Source: Zhengitettix transpicula
Taxonomy: Eukaryota; Arthropoda; Insecta; Orthoptera; Tetrigidae
Length of the DNA: 64,000 nucleotides
Direction: 5' to 3'
Assembly: GCA_037074705.1 (NCBI GenBank)
Contig: CM073596.1
Coordinates: forward strand, 28,928,001 to 28,992,000
The stretch's first letter is position 1. The number at the start of each line of letters is the position of its first letter. Both the position numbers and the translations under genes were made by a program. This document shows positions 37,641 to 49,404 of the stretch, in pieces. The notes beneath the pieces were generated by a model, which did not search any database, was not told the DNA's origin, and saw only the letters and a list, made by a program, of their open reading frames with translations.

Positions 37641-39250
37641 ATTAATAAAGTGTTCATTCCCCAAAATAATTGCAAAAATTTATCAAAAGTGACATCAGTC
37701 GTAATGGATTTATTCTATGATGACATTTTTGCCTCCGTATAGTCACGTTAGGGAAAGGATTTGATAATTTACTGTACTTATTAAAGTTAAAATCTTACTG
37801 CTGCAAGTTTTTTTTCCAGTTTTGACGTTTTCCAAGAGTTCTTACAATTTTCTTTCTCACAAATTCATGTTTTTCGTAAATACATTGTTATATTTAGTCA
37901 CGCAAGAAATGTGCTATCTTCGTTAATTAAGTAAATATTCACGGTTGTTTCGAAGTTTGTGCCTCATAAGCCCGTATTGATCGTAAACGTACATATTATA
38001 AGCATTTAAATAAAAAAAATGTCTAGTTTAGATTTTCCTGGTTCATTGTTAGTAGCATCAGTAACTTGTATAGTTATCTACAGTTTCCCAAAATTACAGT
38101 TTTTGGATAAATCACTGACAAACACAACTTGAACGTAATTATATAATGAAATGAGGTATCCTCAAATATCTCAGATGCGGTAAAATAAAAATCTTCACAT
38201 TATATATTGCATGTATCACGGGAGAACCTCATTAAGTCGGAGAAACAGACTGTAGTTTATTATGGATTTCTTTGAAGTTCCTCAAGAACGTGAGTATTAA
38301 TGACTATTACGCTTTTTTTACCGCAGGACTAGAACACGAGTCGCTGCGGGCGATGCAATTACACAGCCTCATTACTTGTCAGATCATGAATTTTTAGGAT
38401 CCGAACCGACCGAGTGTAGAGTAATAATAGTACGTAGACGCCGCCTATTAAAGCCTGAGCGTAGTAGGTTCAATATCTCTGGCCTAACGGGATTCTCCGC
38501 TCCCGGATACGAAGGAAAGGGAGCCGATTGGCCCAGGAATATTATCCACGTAGGGATGGTAATTGGACCGCAAACAATAAAGGCGGCGTATCGGGAACCT
38601 GTGTTCCTGTGAGTGGCGTTAAGTGCGCTTTCTGCGCAGATTCCACAAAGAGGCCTAAGGCCGACCGAGAGGAAACGCAGTTAGCTCTGTACTAGAATCT
38701 ACAGTCATAAGAAATACATATTTCAAGATTTTCGGTACGTTCCCAAAAGGATAGCGGCATTGGCAAAGGTCCATGGTCTCCGTTACTATTATAGTAATAA
38801 CATCAGTAATCTTAAAAAAAATAGCAGTGTAACAGTTCAAGTAAAGATTTAATAGATGTGTTGCATTCACCAGTAAATATTAATTACTTGCACGTTTTAC
38901 CCGTGTTAAAAGATTTCAGTTTATTCCCCCCATATTTTTTTCTTCTTTATTTGAGATAAATTCCCAAAACTTTCTTATTTTTGTTCGTTTACGAACTTAA
39001 TTGCCACAGTTACTCTGTCTTTTGAAGTATGGAATATCTCTTCAATAATTGTATTAAATAATTACATTGAATAATATTAATAATTTTCTTACAATTTTGA
39101 TTAATTAATATCAAATTTTACAATTTATGAAATCTATGTATTTTAAATAATTTTGGAGGAAGAGATTCAAATGTTTATTTTAATAACACCCTCTTGCCCA
39201 TGCCAACAGCCGGCACCACACTTAGGATGGCGAAGTCCTACTACAGGGAT
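37641..39250. other. Noncoding sequence with one GC-rich island
   Basis: The stretch 38330-38660 is GC-richer with a 78-codon plus frame (38376-38612) that has no recognised domain. It could be a conserved noncoding element. Flanks are AT-rich. Confidence 0.35.
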
Positions 39251-39584
39251 TTTTTTTGTAGGTGTAGACAGGCTCTGTATAGGGTAATCCACATGGTGGC
39301 AACTCCCCTCTTATAGCATAGGAAAAGGATTGAAAGGGGGATACGGAAAAATAGAGGAAGGTAGCCAAGGGTTAGCTAGGGCCCCCGGGCTATGGATTAA
39401 GGTGATGCAGGACAATACCTAGAAAAAACTGCATCAGGTAGGCCGGGTATTGGGTACTTGTCCCACGCCCTTCCGATGGCGAGAAAGGGGTTTTCTGTGG
39501 GGTCACAGCTTTCCCCTCTCCATTCCTTAACCAGTTTAGAAGGCAGTTGGCCGACTATTCCAATATGAATAGTGGACAACTCTT
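39251..39584 (-). repeat. Family S retroposon, second tail type
   Basis: On the plus strand it begins with a T run then GTAGGTGTAGACAGGC, so the sense tail is GCCTGTCTACACCTAC followed by As. The segment between GGATTAAGG and GTGATGCAGG is deleted. It ends at AATAGTGGACAACTC. Confidence 0.9.
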
Positions 39585-39928
39585 TTTCATATATATATTT
39601 AGTATCCAAAGCCATTTAGAAACTGCGTTTTTCGATTCCATTTAGAATATGAGTGCCCGGTAAATTTTTTATTAAAATTACCAAAACAATTTTTGATATA
39701 ATTTATTTATTTCTCGAGCATTGAGAACATTTTACTATCTGCAGGGCGTAGTTGTTTAATACATTTTTTTTTGTGTTAAACCACTGGGCCCTCCGTTCCT
39801 TGTTGAGTCCTAAGCGGAACTGAAGCATTGCCACGCCACGTCTCGGAGCGCCTTACACCAGCAATGCTCTATGCGGCGCGGCAAAGGGACACCGACAAAG
39901 GCCATAAGTTCATAAATTGCCAATGCAA
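39585..39928. other. Spacer between two family S copies
   Basis: Moderately GC-rich near 39790-39900. No gene recognised. Confidence 0.45.
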
Positions 39929-40355
39929 CATTTTTTTTAGGGCAACAGGCTACATGACGGTAATCCACGTTGGGCAACTCCCCTTTAATAGCATAGGAAC
40001 AGATTTGAAAGGGGGGATGCGGAAGGGTGGAGGAAGGTAGCCAAGGGTTAACTAGGGGCCCCCGGGCTATATTTTAAGGATCCTACCCGGCATTCACCTA
40101 AATAAATGCAGGGAAAACCTTAGAAAAACCTGCATCTGGTAGGTCGGGCATTGGGTACTTGTCCCACGCCCTTCCGATAGTTTTCTGTGGGGACGCAGCA
40201 TTCGCTTCTCTGTGCCTCGACCAGTTTAGGAGGCAGCTGGCCGACTATTCCAATGGGAATAGCGAACAACTCTCACCGTATGCCTAAGGTCTGTGACCCC
40301 GGAACATACACCTCTCAAAACAGGCCGAGGTGCCTCAGCTTGTGGGAACCTTAGT
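39929..40355 (-). repeat. Family S retroposon, nearly full length
   Basis: On the plus strand it starts with a T run, AGGGCAACAGGCTACATGACG, and ends CAGGCCGAGGTGCCTCAGC...GTGGGAACCTTAG. A small internal deletion removes the GCGGGAGAGG segment. Confidence 0.9.
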
Positions 40356-40490
40356 ATATATATACACCAGTTTGCAATAATCGACTGTAGTTTATTACAC
40401 TAACACCGTTTAATACAAAACATAATATTATATTGTGCAATGTGACGGTTTTAACATATATATTTCAACAAATAAGGCACTGTTTAAGAT

Positions 40491-40712
40491 GTTTAACATA
40501 TATCTCAGCAACTACAATTTGCAAATCCACACACATGAATAGTGCGCCACCAAAATTCGGCAAAAAAACGAATTTTGAAAAATTAAATCACAGTTAATGG
40601 TGTTTAACACAAATTTCAACAGTTATCATTTGTAAATCCCAAACACAGAAACAGGCCGCCGCCAATAAAAAAAACTATTTTTGGAGAAGTAAATCACCGT
40701 TTATGGTAGAGA
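40491..40712. repeat. Tandem duplication, period about 111 bases
   Basis: Unit 1 (40491-40601) and unit 2 (40602-40712) both run from GTTTAACA...TCAACA/TCAGCAA...TTTG(C/T)AAATCC through a CCGCC/CGCCACC centre to AAATCAC(A/C)GTT(A/T)ATGG. A partial preceding unit starts near 40449. The units are diverged, so the duplication is old. Confidence 0.65.
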
Positions 40713-41023
40713 TCCGACGATCTGAAACACCGAAACTAACCGCGGAGACGAAGGCAGGTGCTGCAACTCCTTACAAGCATCGGGTAAAAAATTGGAATTT
40801 CCAATACGGAGTCAGTCCACGCTACTTGATGACCAAGTGATCCTGATATGCTTTTTGCTGGAATCGGCATGATTTAACAAGAATACTGATGCAATAATTG
40901 TAATACTTAATTACATACCCGTCATATGATAAAAATGGCGTCCTTACTTCTCTAGATTTTTTTAAATAATGTTTTTCTCCCGCGGTTCATTAAAAACAAC
41001 CAATCAGCGATTCTCCTATTCCA

Positions 41024-41330
41024 ACGAATATTTTCTTTCAGGCAGAACCATTTAAGAGAGACAGAGGGGACTGCCTTTGGGGATGCCTTTTCCTCTCTCC
41101 GTTTTTGAATTAAGGTTCCCACAATCCGAGGCACCTTGGTCTGTTTTGAGAGGTGTACGTTCCGGGGTCACAGACCTTGGACATACGGTAAGAGTTGTTC
41201 GCTATTCCCATTGGAATAGTCGGCCAGCTGCCTCCTAAACTGATCGAGGCACGGAGAAGGGAATGATGCGTCCCCACAGCAAACCCCCTATCCCGCTATC
41301 GGAAGGTCGTGGGAGAAGTTCCCCGATGGA
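41024..41330 (+). repeat. Family S retroposon, 5' half
   Basis: Begins TCTTTCAGGCAGAACC then GACTGCCTTTGGGGATGCC and runs to GGAAGGTCGTGGGAGAAG, where the homology stops. A second partial copy follows in the same orientation. Confidence 0.85.
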
Positions 41331-41344
41331 TATTTTCTATGGTT

Positions 41345-41653
41345 TCTGGAAATACGTTTATATCATTGGAACAGTCGGCAAACTGCCTCCTAAACTGGTC
41401 GAGACGCGGAAAAGGGAGTAGGAGGAGTACCCAATGCCCGACCTACCTGATGCAGGTTTTCTAGGGATTGTTATACATTACTTTTAGGCAAATGTCTGGT
41501 AGGATCCTTAAACTATATCCGGGGTCCCTACTTAACCCTTAGTTACCTTTCTCTACCCTTCCGTATCCTCCGTTTCAAATCCCTTCCTATGCTATTTAAG
41601 GAGGAGTTGCCACCTTGTGGATTACCCTCATGTAGTCTGTTACTCTAAAAAAA
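41345..41653 (+). repeat. Family S retroposon, variant missing a central segment
   Basis: It starts GGAAATACGTTTATATCATTG and jumps from GGTCGAGACGCGGAAAAGGGAG straight to the TACCCAATGCCCGACC segment. It ends with CTGTTACTCTAAAAAAAC. The same jump and similar upstream sequence occur at 45560-45880. Confidence 0.85.
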
Positions 41654-42221
41654 CATAATGCCCTATGTCAAAGAACAGGCAACCAATAAAAAATATATTT
41701 GTATGTTCTCTGGAAGAGAAAGCTTGCGTATTGAAATATATATTAAAAATTAATGGTAATTAAACATGCTAACATTATGAGTCTCACGTCGCAGACGCCT
41801 TTGTTCTACATTCATACCATCGTTGATTGCAAGAATCGCAATGCTATGTCGTGATGAGATTTTTCCCGATTTTGAATTCAGACAAGATGATGAAACCAGA
41901 CCAAAATTCACATTGTTCCTAATTACTGCACGAAACTGTGATTTTATCGTTCTCGGGAGAGTTTGATCCAAGTTTGGAGATCGCAGTCCACGAATTTTGT
42001 TGTGAGAACGGAAGAGTGCGTAATGTTTGTATTCCACGAATCTGGCGCTTTCCATCTGCGGGTCGTGGCCGGGTCAGCTCTCCTCTCACCTCACGTACGC
42101 GGGTTTAACCTCGTGGACGTCCTCGAGACCCACTTCGGCGACATCAGCCTGGACACGCGACAGTCCGTCACCTTCGAACTTCCGTCCTCCGGAATAAGCT
42201 ATTTTTTTTAAAAAAAAAAAG
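41654..42221. other. GC-rich stretch with open frames, unresolved
   Basis: A plus-strand frame of 82 codons (41963-42211) and a minus-strand frame of 101 codons (41750-42055) overlap here, with a GC-rich patch at 42045-42190. Neither translation resembles a protein I recognise. The patch stops abruptly at an A run next to the LINE-associated arm at 42222, so it may be the end of an unidentified retroelement. Confidence 0.3.
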
Positions 42222-42305
42222 ATTTATTAAAATTAACTTTTAGTCCGGCGCTTTTCAGTTGTGATAATTTAACTTGAAGTATTTGATTTTGTAAATATTT
42301 AACAA
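42222..42305 (-). repeat. LINE-associated terminal arm
   Basis: GATTTATTAAAATTAAC...CAGTTGTGATAATTTAAC...TTTGTAAATATTTAA aligns with the arms at 33726-33880. It lies on the same side of its LINE remnant as the left arm there. Confidence 0.65.
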
Positions 42306-42479
42306 GTAAGCTTGGGGTGCTCTTGGATTTGAGCCTTGTCGTTCCAAGTTTGAGACGAGAGAAACAGACAAACTTGTTTCAAACATATTAAGGTTAGCCG
42401 GCATGATGCTTGTGATCGTTTGATCATCGCGGCAACTTCGTGTTATGAAAAGCATTAAGGAAGCTACGTGGATGATGGG

Positions 42480-42960
42480 AAGAACGGATATTTAGGGAGT
42501 GTGTAGTACCAGTTGGTAGCAGGGGGCTAGAGTTACGTAGTTCGGGAATGATTTAGAGGGAGGATGATATCAATTAGGAGTTTACGTTTTAGTCTGCGGT
42601 TTTGTGGAGGATGGGGCGGGTTACTGCTCAATGGTTGGATTTGGATGGTTAATGGAGCTTTTTATCAGGGACTTGATGGATTTATGAATTATGGTAGGGA
42701 TTAGGGGAATTTCAAGGTATTTGTGGAATAACTGAGTTGCGAAGGTACTAAGGGGGGGGGGGATTTGAGATTAATCGGAGAATTTTGTTTTGTTTGTATT
42801 TTGTTGAAATGGGAAGAATAGGCAGTGGATCCTCATTTGGAAAATGAGTACGACCATATGGGGCAGATTAAGAATAGATAGAGAAGTATTTTGGTGCTAA
42901 GGGATATGTGAGTTTTTATGTTGATAAGAGGGAAAAGAATAAGCCTTAAAGACACTTTTA
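42480..42960 (-). pseudogene. Jockey-type LINE remnant, second copy
   Basis: Collinear with the remnant at 33881-34450: TTACGTAGTTCGGGAATGATTT, CTCAATGGTTGGATTTGGATGG, TTATGAATTATGG, GGAGAATTTTGTTTTG and ATTTTGTTGAAATGG occur in the same order. It includes extra sequence (GTTTTAGTCTGCGGTTTTGTGG) that is missing from the first copy but present in the fragment at 35.7 kb. No long frame survives. Confidence 0.7.
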
Positions 42961-44169
42961 GAAAATGAAAAGAATTACGGGTAATGTATTGACCAAAATA
43001 AAAATTCATAGCTCATAGTTACTGATCACTTGTTCCTTCGTGTTATGTCGGAGGGTTCTCTTTTATAAATCAAGACAGAAAATGGTGATGTATCACGATA
43101 GTACATTTTCTTGTGCTGTGGTGATCTATTTAATATAAACATATGGATTACAAGACGATATTTCTGAGATTGAGCGCATATGAATACAAACGAGTTAAAT
43201 ATTCCTGTTGAATATATTGAAACACGATTGGTATTATATATACAGATAATAAATGACGTATTGAAAATTATATTTTAACTAAAAATAAATATACGTTAAA
43301 ACACAAAGACGTTAATTTTTTCCAAACGATACTTTTATAATGATTCTTACTTAGCCTAATTCTAATATTCATAAATTCTCAAATTTATTTTGAAGGCAGG
43401 CGGATTCATTATTATTTCTGTTCGATTAGTAATTTTTTCCCTGTATATATATATATATATATAGTTATAGGTTCATATTTTCCGAAAATCTTCGATATAT
43501 TGTATCCTCAATATATTGTATCCTCAATTTGTACTTCAATAACTTCAGATATAAAGCAGCTCTTTCTCAGAATGTTTCCGATCTACTTCACTTTCCTCCT
43601 ACCAATTCATAGTTCGGATTTAAGTCATCTTCAGCTCTTAGTGCTTCTTTTTTATTTATCCTGTCTATTTACTTAATTATCTATTTATATTTGTCCAATT
43701 ATCTTTTCGCTAATGAATACTTCCTCATATATATATTCGTTTCCCCTTTGATTTAATTAAAATTGTATCGTTATTTTTCTACATTCAAGTAAGGGATTTT
43801 GTTTTGTGCAACGTCCGAGACCTTGTCATTTCACATCAACCCACGAGTGCATTCTACAACGAAATTACATTTTTTAAAGTAAGACCTTTTGTATGTGACG
43901 GACAACAGTTTGTGTATTGGAAGTGACGTCAAAACTCACAAAATCAATGAGAGACCACCAAGATGTTATCTCCGCTACAACACTTTTAAATTTTATCTCT
44001 CATTTTAATTCTATCCTGCTCAGAGTCCGAAAAACGCCATGAGATAAGTTTGAGTCAGATTTAAAACAATCTATGTGGCAAAATTATTGTAAAACTTATA
44101 TAAACATCAATTTGTTTTCATAAATTCTCTAAATATTTTATTAATTATATTTTAGTTTCATAATTATGT
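42961..44169. other. AT-rich noncoding sequence
   Basis: A (TA)n tract lies at 43443-43462. TATTGTATCCTCAA is duplicated in tandem near 43500-43526. No gene is recognised. Confidence 0.45.
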
Positions 44170-44347
44170 AACGGCCGACCTACCTGGTGTAGGTTTTTCT
44201 ACGGGTTTCTCTGCATCACCTTTAGTTAACCCTTTGTCTACGTTCTTCTACGTTTCCTCATTCCCCTTTTCAATACCTTCCTATACTATACGAGGGGAAA
44301 GGCCATTCCATGGATTATCCTATACATAACCTGTCTACACACACTTC
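44170..44347 (+). repeat. Family S retroposon, 3' part, second tail type
   Basis: Begins AACGGCCGACCTACCTGG and ends ACATAACCTGTCTACACAC. The GTAGGATCCTTAAAC segment is deleted. Confidence 0.8.
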
Positions 44348-44462
44348 TGGATTATTTTTTTAAAATTAAAATTATTTATAAGATATACACATCAGTTTTC
44401 GTATTGGAAGTGACATCGCAACTTAGAAAATCATTGGCCGAGCACCAAGTGGATTATATCAT

Positions 44463-44540
44463 ATCATTCCCATTTTCAAATCTCTTCCTATGCTATTATA
44501 AAAGATTACCCTCCTGTAACTCAAAACTAAAAAAAAAAAA
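44463..44540 (+). repeat. Family S retroposon, 3' end fragment
   Basis: Only the last part remains: CCCATTTTCAAATCTCTTCC, TATGCTATTA, GATTACCCTCCTGTAAC and an A run. Confidence 0.7.
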
Positions 44541-45558
44541 CTGCCTACGTGATTACATCTAATTTGCCGTAGAACATTTTTTTCCAATGTTCACTTTACG
44601 AACATCTTAATGTATGTTAATTAGCTAATTTGATATAACCTCCTGACTGACTGAATAGTAGGGTGGTTCGTTCCCTTTGTGGTGTAGCGTAATAGCGACC
44701 GGCCTCTGTGTCGCACGTAGCATCGCAGGAATGCGACCCCGACCCCCTCTGGCGACGCAGCAGGTTCGCCGGACTCAGGGCAATGCCATTCACTCAGACC
44801 TCAAAACACAGCCTCAGTTCATTTTCACTCAAACTCTAATTTATAAACAAAGTGGGACCACGAAATTGATTCATTGTGCGTATTGAGTGAATGCCACACG
44901 TTTCGCAGCGAGGACATCCACCACTCAAAAATATCCTCGCAGGACTAGACACGGAAACCCTTTTATAATTTTGAAGTCCATGCCCTGTTTTTCTATCCCA
45001 ATTATTAACTTTCAATTTACACTAGATTGGTTCGAAACATGACTTAAAATATTTCACTTCCATAAATCTGTAACCACGTATCTACAAAATTAATTTGTTT
45101 TTATTTTACAGTTACCTTCTTATCTTGCGATTTTACAGTTGTGATAATAATGATAAATATTCTATTTAAATTAGTATTGTAACGTGCTGTTGGTGGTAAC
45201 TGTTAAGTAGTCCATAACAATTGTTGCGTATTAGATTACATTGAACTCTTATTACTAAGGTCTAAATTTAATTAGCTAAAACTACGTTAAAGTGAAAATA
45301 ATTAAGATATAAAACTTTCGTAATGTTCTTTGACAGACAAAAATTATTAATTACTTTCGAAGTATATGTCATTTTCCATCTTCTGTAATATGTCTTTATT
45401 GAGATATATTTATTGGCTCCTTTAATACTCATGGAACAGGACAAGAAAAACAGTACGTTACATACTTAAGTATGAGAAAATAACAATGAAATATTCACAA
45501 GTAGTGAAAAACAACAATAACAAACAAGGCAAACCGTATAAAAATAAGAAATATACTA
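44541..45558. other. Noncoding sequence
   Basis: A GC-rich patch lies at 44670-44800 with a 69-codon frame and no recognisable domain. The rest is AT-rich. Confidence 0.4.
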
Positions 45559-45559
45559 G

Positions 45560-45880
45560 AAATACGTTTACTAGAAAAATGTCCGATTTATATCATTGGA
45601 ACAGTCGGCAAACTGCCTCCTAAACTGGTCGAGACACGGAGAAGGGAGAAGGACGAGTATCCAATGCCCGACCTACCTGATGCGGATTTTCTAGGGATTG
45701 TTCTACATTACAAATGTCGGGTAGGATCCTTAAACTATAGCTCGGGAGTCCAAGTTAATCCTTGGCTACCATCCTCTACCCTTCCGCATCCCCCTTTTCA
45801 AATTCCTTCCCATGCGGCTATTAAAGGGGAGTTGCCACCATGTGGATTACCCACATGTAGCCTGTTACCGTAAAAAAAAT
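45560..45880 (+). repeat. Family S retroposon, variant missing a central segment
   Basis: Shares the ATATCATTGGAACAGTCGGC start, the AAACTGCC variant and the internal jump with 41345-41653. Its upstream flank GAAATACGTTTA is also shared but is separated from the body by 20 extra bases. It ends GTAGCCTGTTACCG and an A run. Confidence 0.85.
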
Positions 45881-46858
45881 CAGCGTAATAAATTATAGTA
45901 TAAACAGAATCAATTTTAACGGATAGATAAGTGCACTTTATAGTAGTAAGTAAAACTGTAACAAACTCACGGATTACACCATTGTTACTAATGTAATTTA
46001 TTGGTGAAAGAAATTCTAAACAAACTGTTTACGGCCGGTTAACGAATTTATTATTGCTTCAGACGATAGGCTATTTTTAAATATTATTATAAATATTCTC
46101 AGAATTTTCGTCGTTCTGAGATTCATCAGTGTGTTGTTAAAATAGCTTCTAAGATGAAATCTAGCCCTAGAATCATGTTCGTAGTAAGCCAGATTTATCC
46201 CTTTCATAAATATAGTCTGCCTTAATTAAGTAGAAGAATTTTTTTTCCTCCCTCAACGCATCTTCATTCATAATTAAACTAATTCGTTGAAACTACTTCT
46301 CCATCTGACCTGTCAATGAAATTAATTGACCAAACGCGCAGCTATATATATTTTGTTTAATAGATCTGTTTTGACTAATGAGATATAAATAACTTATCCT
46401 TGCGCAACTTAATCTCTCTTTCACGAGTGGCGACTGCAGACGGCTTGTTAGCGTAATCGTCTGGTAATGAACTACAATTACAGACTACGTATATAGTTCA
46501 TTATTGCGTAAGCTGCAACTCTCACTTGAAACTCGACGCGTATACGCCTTGTGGACCTTGCACTACCCTTCCGCATCCCCCTTCACAAATCACTTCCTAT
46601 GAAATTAAAGAGGATTAGCCTCATGTATCACAACACTGTTATTTTTATTTATTTCCTATTCGACGTCTGTAAGAAAATCATATGCGAAGACTAAGCTTGA
46701 GCGAATATTTATTTTAACTTAATTTTACAAATCTGTTTATCACATATGAGTCAGTCCTTTACTGCAATGTTACTGTTACATCAAAGTTGAAATATAAACA
46801 TTAGATAGTTATATACCAGTTAAAGATATTTTTAATCTTAGGATTGGATATACGAGCT
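45881..46858. other. Noncoding sequence with a family S scrap
   Basis: A 70-base piece of the family S 3' end lies at 46561-46630 (ACCCTTCCGCATCCCCCTTC...ATTAGCCTCATGTA). The rest has no recognised feature. Confidence 0.5.
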
Positions 46859-47390
46859 GTCTGCGAGGGCTATTCTCTCGCAGGCAGAATTTTGTAGGAG
46901 AGACAGGAAGGGGCTCCCTTTGGGGATACCTTTTCCTCTCTCCGTTTTTGAGCTAAGGTTCCCACAAGCCGAGGCACCTCGGCCTGTTTTGAGAGGTGTA
47001 TGTTCTGGGGTCGCAGACCTTGGGCATACGGTATGAGTTTTTATCTGTTCCCATTGGAACAGTCGGCCAGCTGCCTCCTAAACTGGTCGAGGTACGGAGA
47101 AGGGAATGCTGCGACCCCACATCAAACTCTTCTCCCGCTATCGGAAGGGCGTGGGTCAAGTACCCAATACCCGACCTATCTGATGCAGGGTTTTCTAGGG
47201 TTTGTCCTGCATTACTTTTAGGCGAATACCGGGTAGGACCCTTAAACTGTAGCCCGGGAGTCATAGTTAACCCTTGGCTACCTTCCTCTACCTTTCCGCA
47301 TCCCCCCTTTAAAATCCCTTCCTATGCTATTAAAGGGGAGTTGCCACTATGTGGATTACCCTCATGTAGCCTGTTACCCTAAAAGAAAAC
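46859..47390 (+). repeat. Family S retroposon, best full-length copy
   Basis: This copy shows the whole plan in sense orientation. It has a 5' hairpin (CTGTCTGCGAG pairing with CTCGCAGGCAG), then GGGGCTCCCTTTGGGGATACC and GAGCTAAGGTTCCCAC. The GC-rich body follows, then GTAGCCTGTTACCCTAAAAG. It carries the longest family frame, 128 codons (46996-47382), with GTVGQLPPKLVEVRRREC near its start and GELPLCGLPSCSLLP at the end. No pol III B box is obvious. Confidence 0.9.
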
Positions 47391-47977
47391 TTAATCTTCG
47401 ATAAACATTTTACGTTGTATTGGTGGAAAATAATCGAGAGATTGTAATGCAACTAACATTTTTTGCAGTTTTATGCTTTTTAGTGCAATAAATTAGAAGT
47501 TTATGAATTTTTCCCCATGTTTTAGAAAAAATTGATAAAAATTTCAAGTTTTCTTTATACTTCCTTGGATTTGGAAATTTTTTACATATTTTGAAAATTT
47601 TAATATATATTTTTCGACAAATTTTTATTATAATAATTAAGATGGATTATAAAATAGAAAATTAGGGAAGGATTCCATATTTTAAATGCTGCTACAATTA
47701 TTTTTCTATCATCGACTAATACTTTTTCTTTTCCTCCTCACCTGTTTTTCAATATATTGTTTATACTGTAGTACTTATGGCATTGTAGTACCTTCTTCAA
47801 ATTTCCGTAATTATTTTCTGGTACATATTATTAGAACACTTTATTTTCTTACTAAATATTTGATAGTTACAGTTTCTCAATTTATAATAGTTTCATTCAC
47901 AAAGCACTCAATTATTTTTCCAATATTTGTATATGTTTTCTTCAATCTGACGTACGTTTGCACTGAAAAAGACTGTG
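47391..47977. other. AT-rich spacer
   Basis: A 100-codon plus-strand frame (47686-47988) rich in Phe, Ile and Tyr is typical of T-rich DNA and is not taken as a gene. Confidence 0.5.
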
Positions 47978-48456
47978 GGAGCTGTTAGGAAAGACGAAGA
48001 GGGTTACCTTTGGGGACACCTCCTCCCTCTACTTTTGAACTAAGGTTCCCAGAAGCCGAGGCAGCTTGACCAATTTTAAGAGGTGTATGTTCTGGTGTCG
48101 CAGACCTTGGGCATACGGTAAGAGTTGTCCGCTATTCCTTTTGGAAAAGTCGGCCAGCTGCCTCCTAAACTGGTCGAGGCACGGATAAGGGAATGTTGTT
48201 CTCCTACAGTAAACCAGTCTCCTGTCACCGGAAGGGCGTGGGACAAGTACCAATGCGCGACCTACCTGATGCAGATTCTCTAAGGTTTTTCCTGAATCAC
48301 TTTTAGGCAAATGCCGGATAGGATACTTAAGCTACAACCCGGGGGCTCAAGTTAACCCTTGACTACCTTCTTATACCCTTCCGCACTCCCCATTTAAATC
48401 CCTTTCAATTCTATTAAAGGGGAGTTGCCGCTATGTGGATTACTCTAAAAAAAATT
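47978..48456 (+). repeat. Family S retroposon, nearly full length
   Basis: From GGTTACCTTTGGGGACACC to GTGGATTACTCTAAAAAAA. The CTCATGTAGCCTGTT part of the tail is deleted, so the A run follows the GATTAC box directly. Confidence 0.9.
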
Positions 48457-48508
48457 ACGAACGTTTGTAGCTCGGTAGCGTCTTGAGTTCTCCTTTCTTT
48501 CTAGCGAA

Positions 48509-48579
<71 letters not shown>

Positions 48580-48612
48580 CACATTTGTATAGGAAAGAGA
48601 GAGAGAGAGAGT
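48509..48612. repeat. Compound microsatellite (TC)n(TA)n...(GA)n
   Basis: (TC)n at 48509-48535, (TA)n at 48535-48578 and (GA)n at 48596-48612. The TC and GA tracts are mutually complementary, so the whole can fold into a long hairpin. Confidence 0.95.
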
Positions 48613-49404
48613 GAATTTCAATTACCTGAAATAAACAGTTTGTCCTATTCAAATTTAATTTTTTCTCGTCACATTTTTCTCAAGTGTTATATGTATATAA
48701 AATTAACAATCACAGCCTTTCGTAACTGGCGTTCTTATCTTTCGCTTATCTTCTCATATCATACCTCAACTTGATCTTAATATCAGACCATTCCTTTGCA
48801 TATGGCACAGCGGAAGTGCATATTGTTTACGGGAAATAAGGCCGGGGACGTAGGTGCAACAACCTCAATGCAATCAACAGCCACCTGCCACGTCCTATGC
48901 TAAATTGCCGTAAGGTTCCGTTACCTCCAGATCTCTCTCCCACTGTGCGCGTCAAACTTACCTGCAACAATTGTCGCTCGTTGGAACGCAGCTCGTCTTA
49001 TAACGAGTAGGGCGTTTAATAACTTTGATGCATTGCTTCACATGTCTGAGAAAGGGAATGCCATTAATAATTTCCATCTCAAGAAGCAAAATACTGACCA
49101 CTGAGCTAACTTGTAAAGGAGTTATATAGGCTACTACTAGTCCTACTATCTGAAGACTTAAACGAGCATGGGCGAAAGACTTCCCAAAGAAAGAAAACTG
49201 AATTAATGTAAAGAACTGCATAGAACCAGTATTAGTTACAATAACTAAATACTTCTAAAAAATGTATATAAGCAGACACCTGAAGATAGGAATAGTAGAA
49301 AAAAGGAATATTTCTGTGCTGCTTAGATTAGAAGTTCCCACGTCGCAACGCAACTTGATTTTTCTGGTAAATTCACAAGCTTAATAGTTGTCAGTTGAAA
49401 CATA
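48613..49404. other. Noncoding sequence
   Basis: Moderately GC-rich around 48830-48960. The 87-codon minus frame has no recognised domain. Confidence 0.4.

Noticed and set aside
47686..47988. 100-codon hydrophobic frame resembling a membrane protein
   Set aside because: Phe/Ile/Tyr/Leu content is what T-rich DNA produces; no conserved motif.
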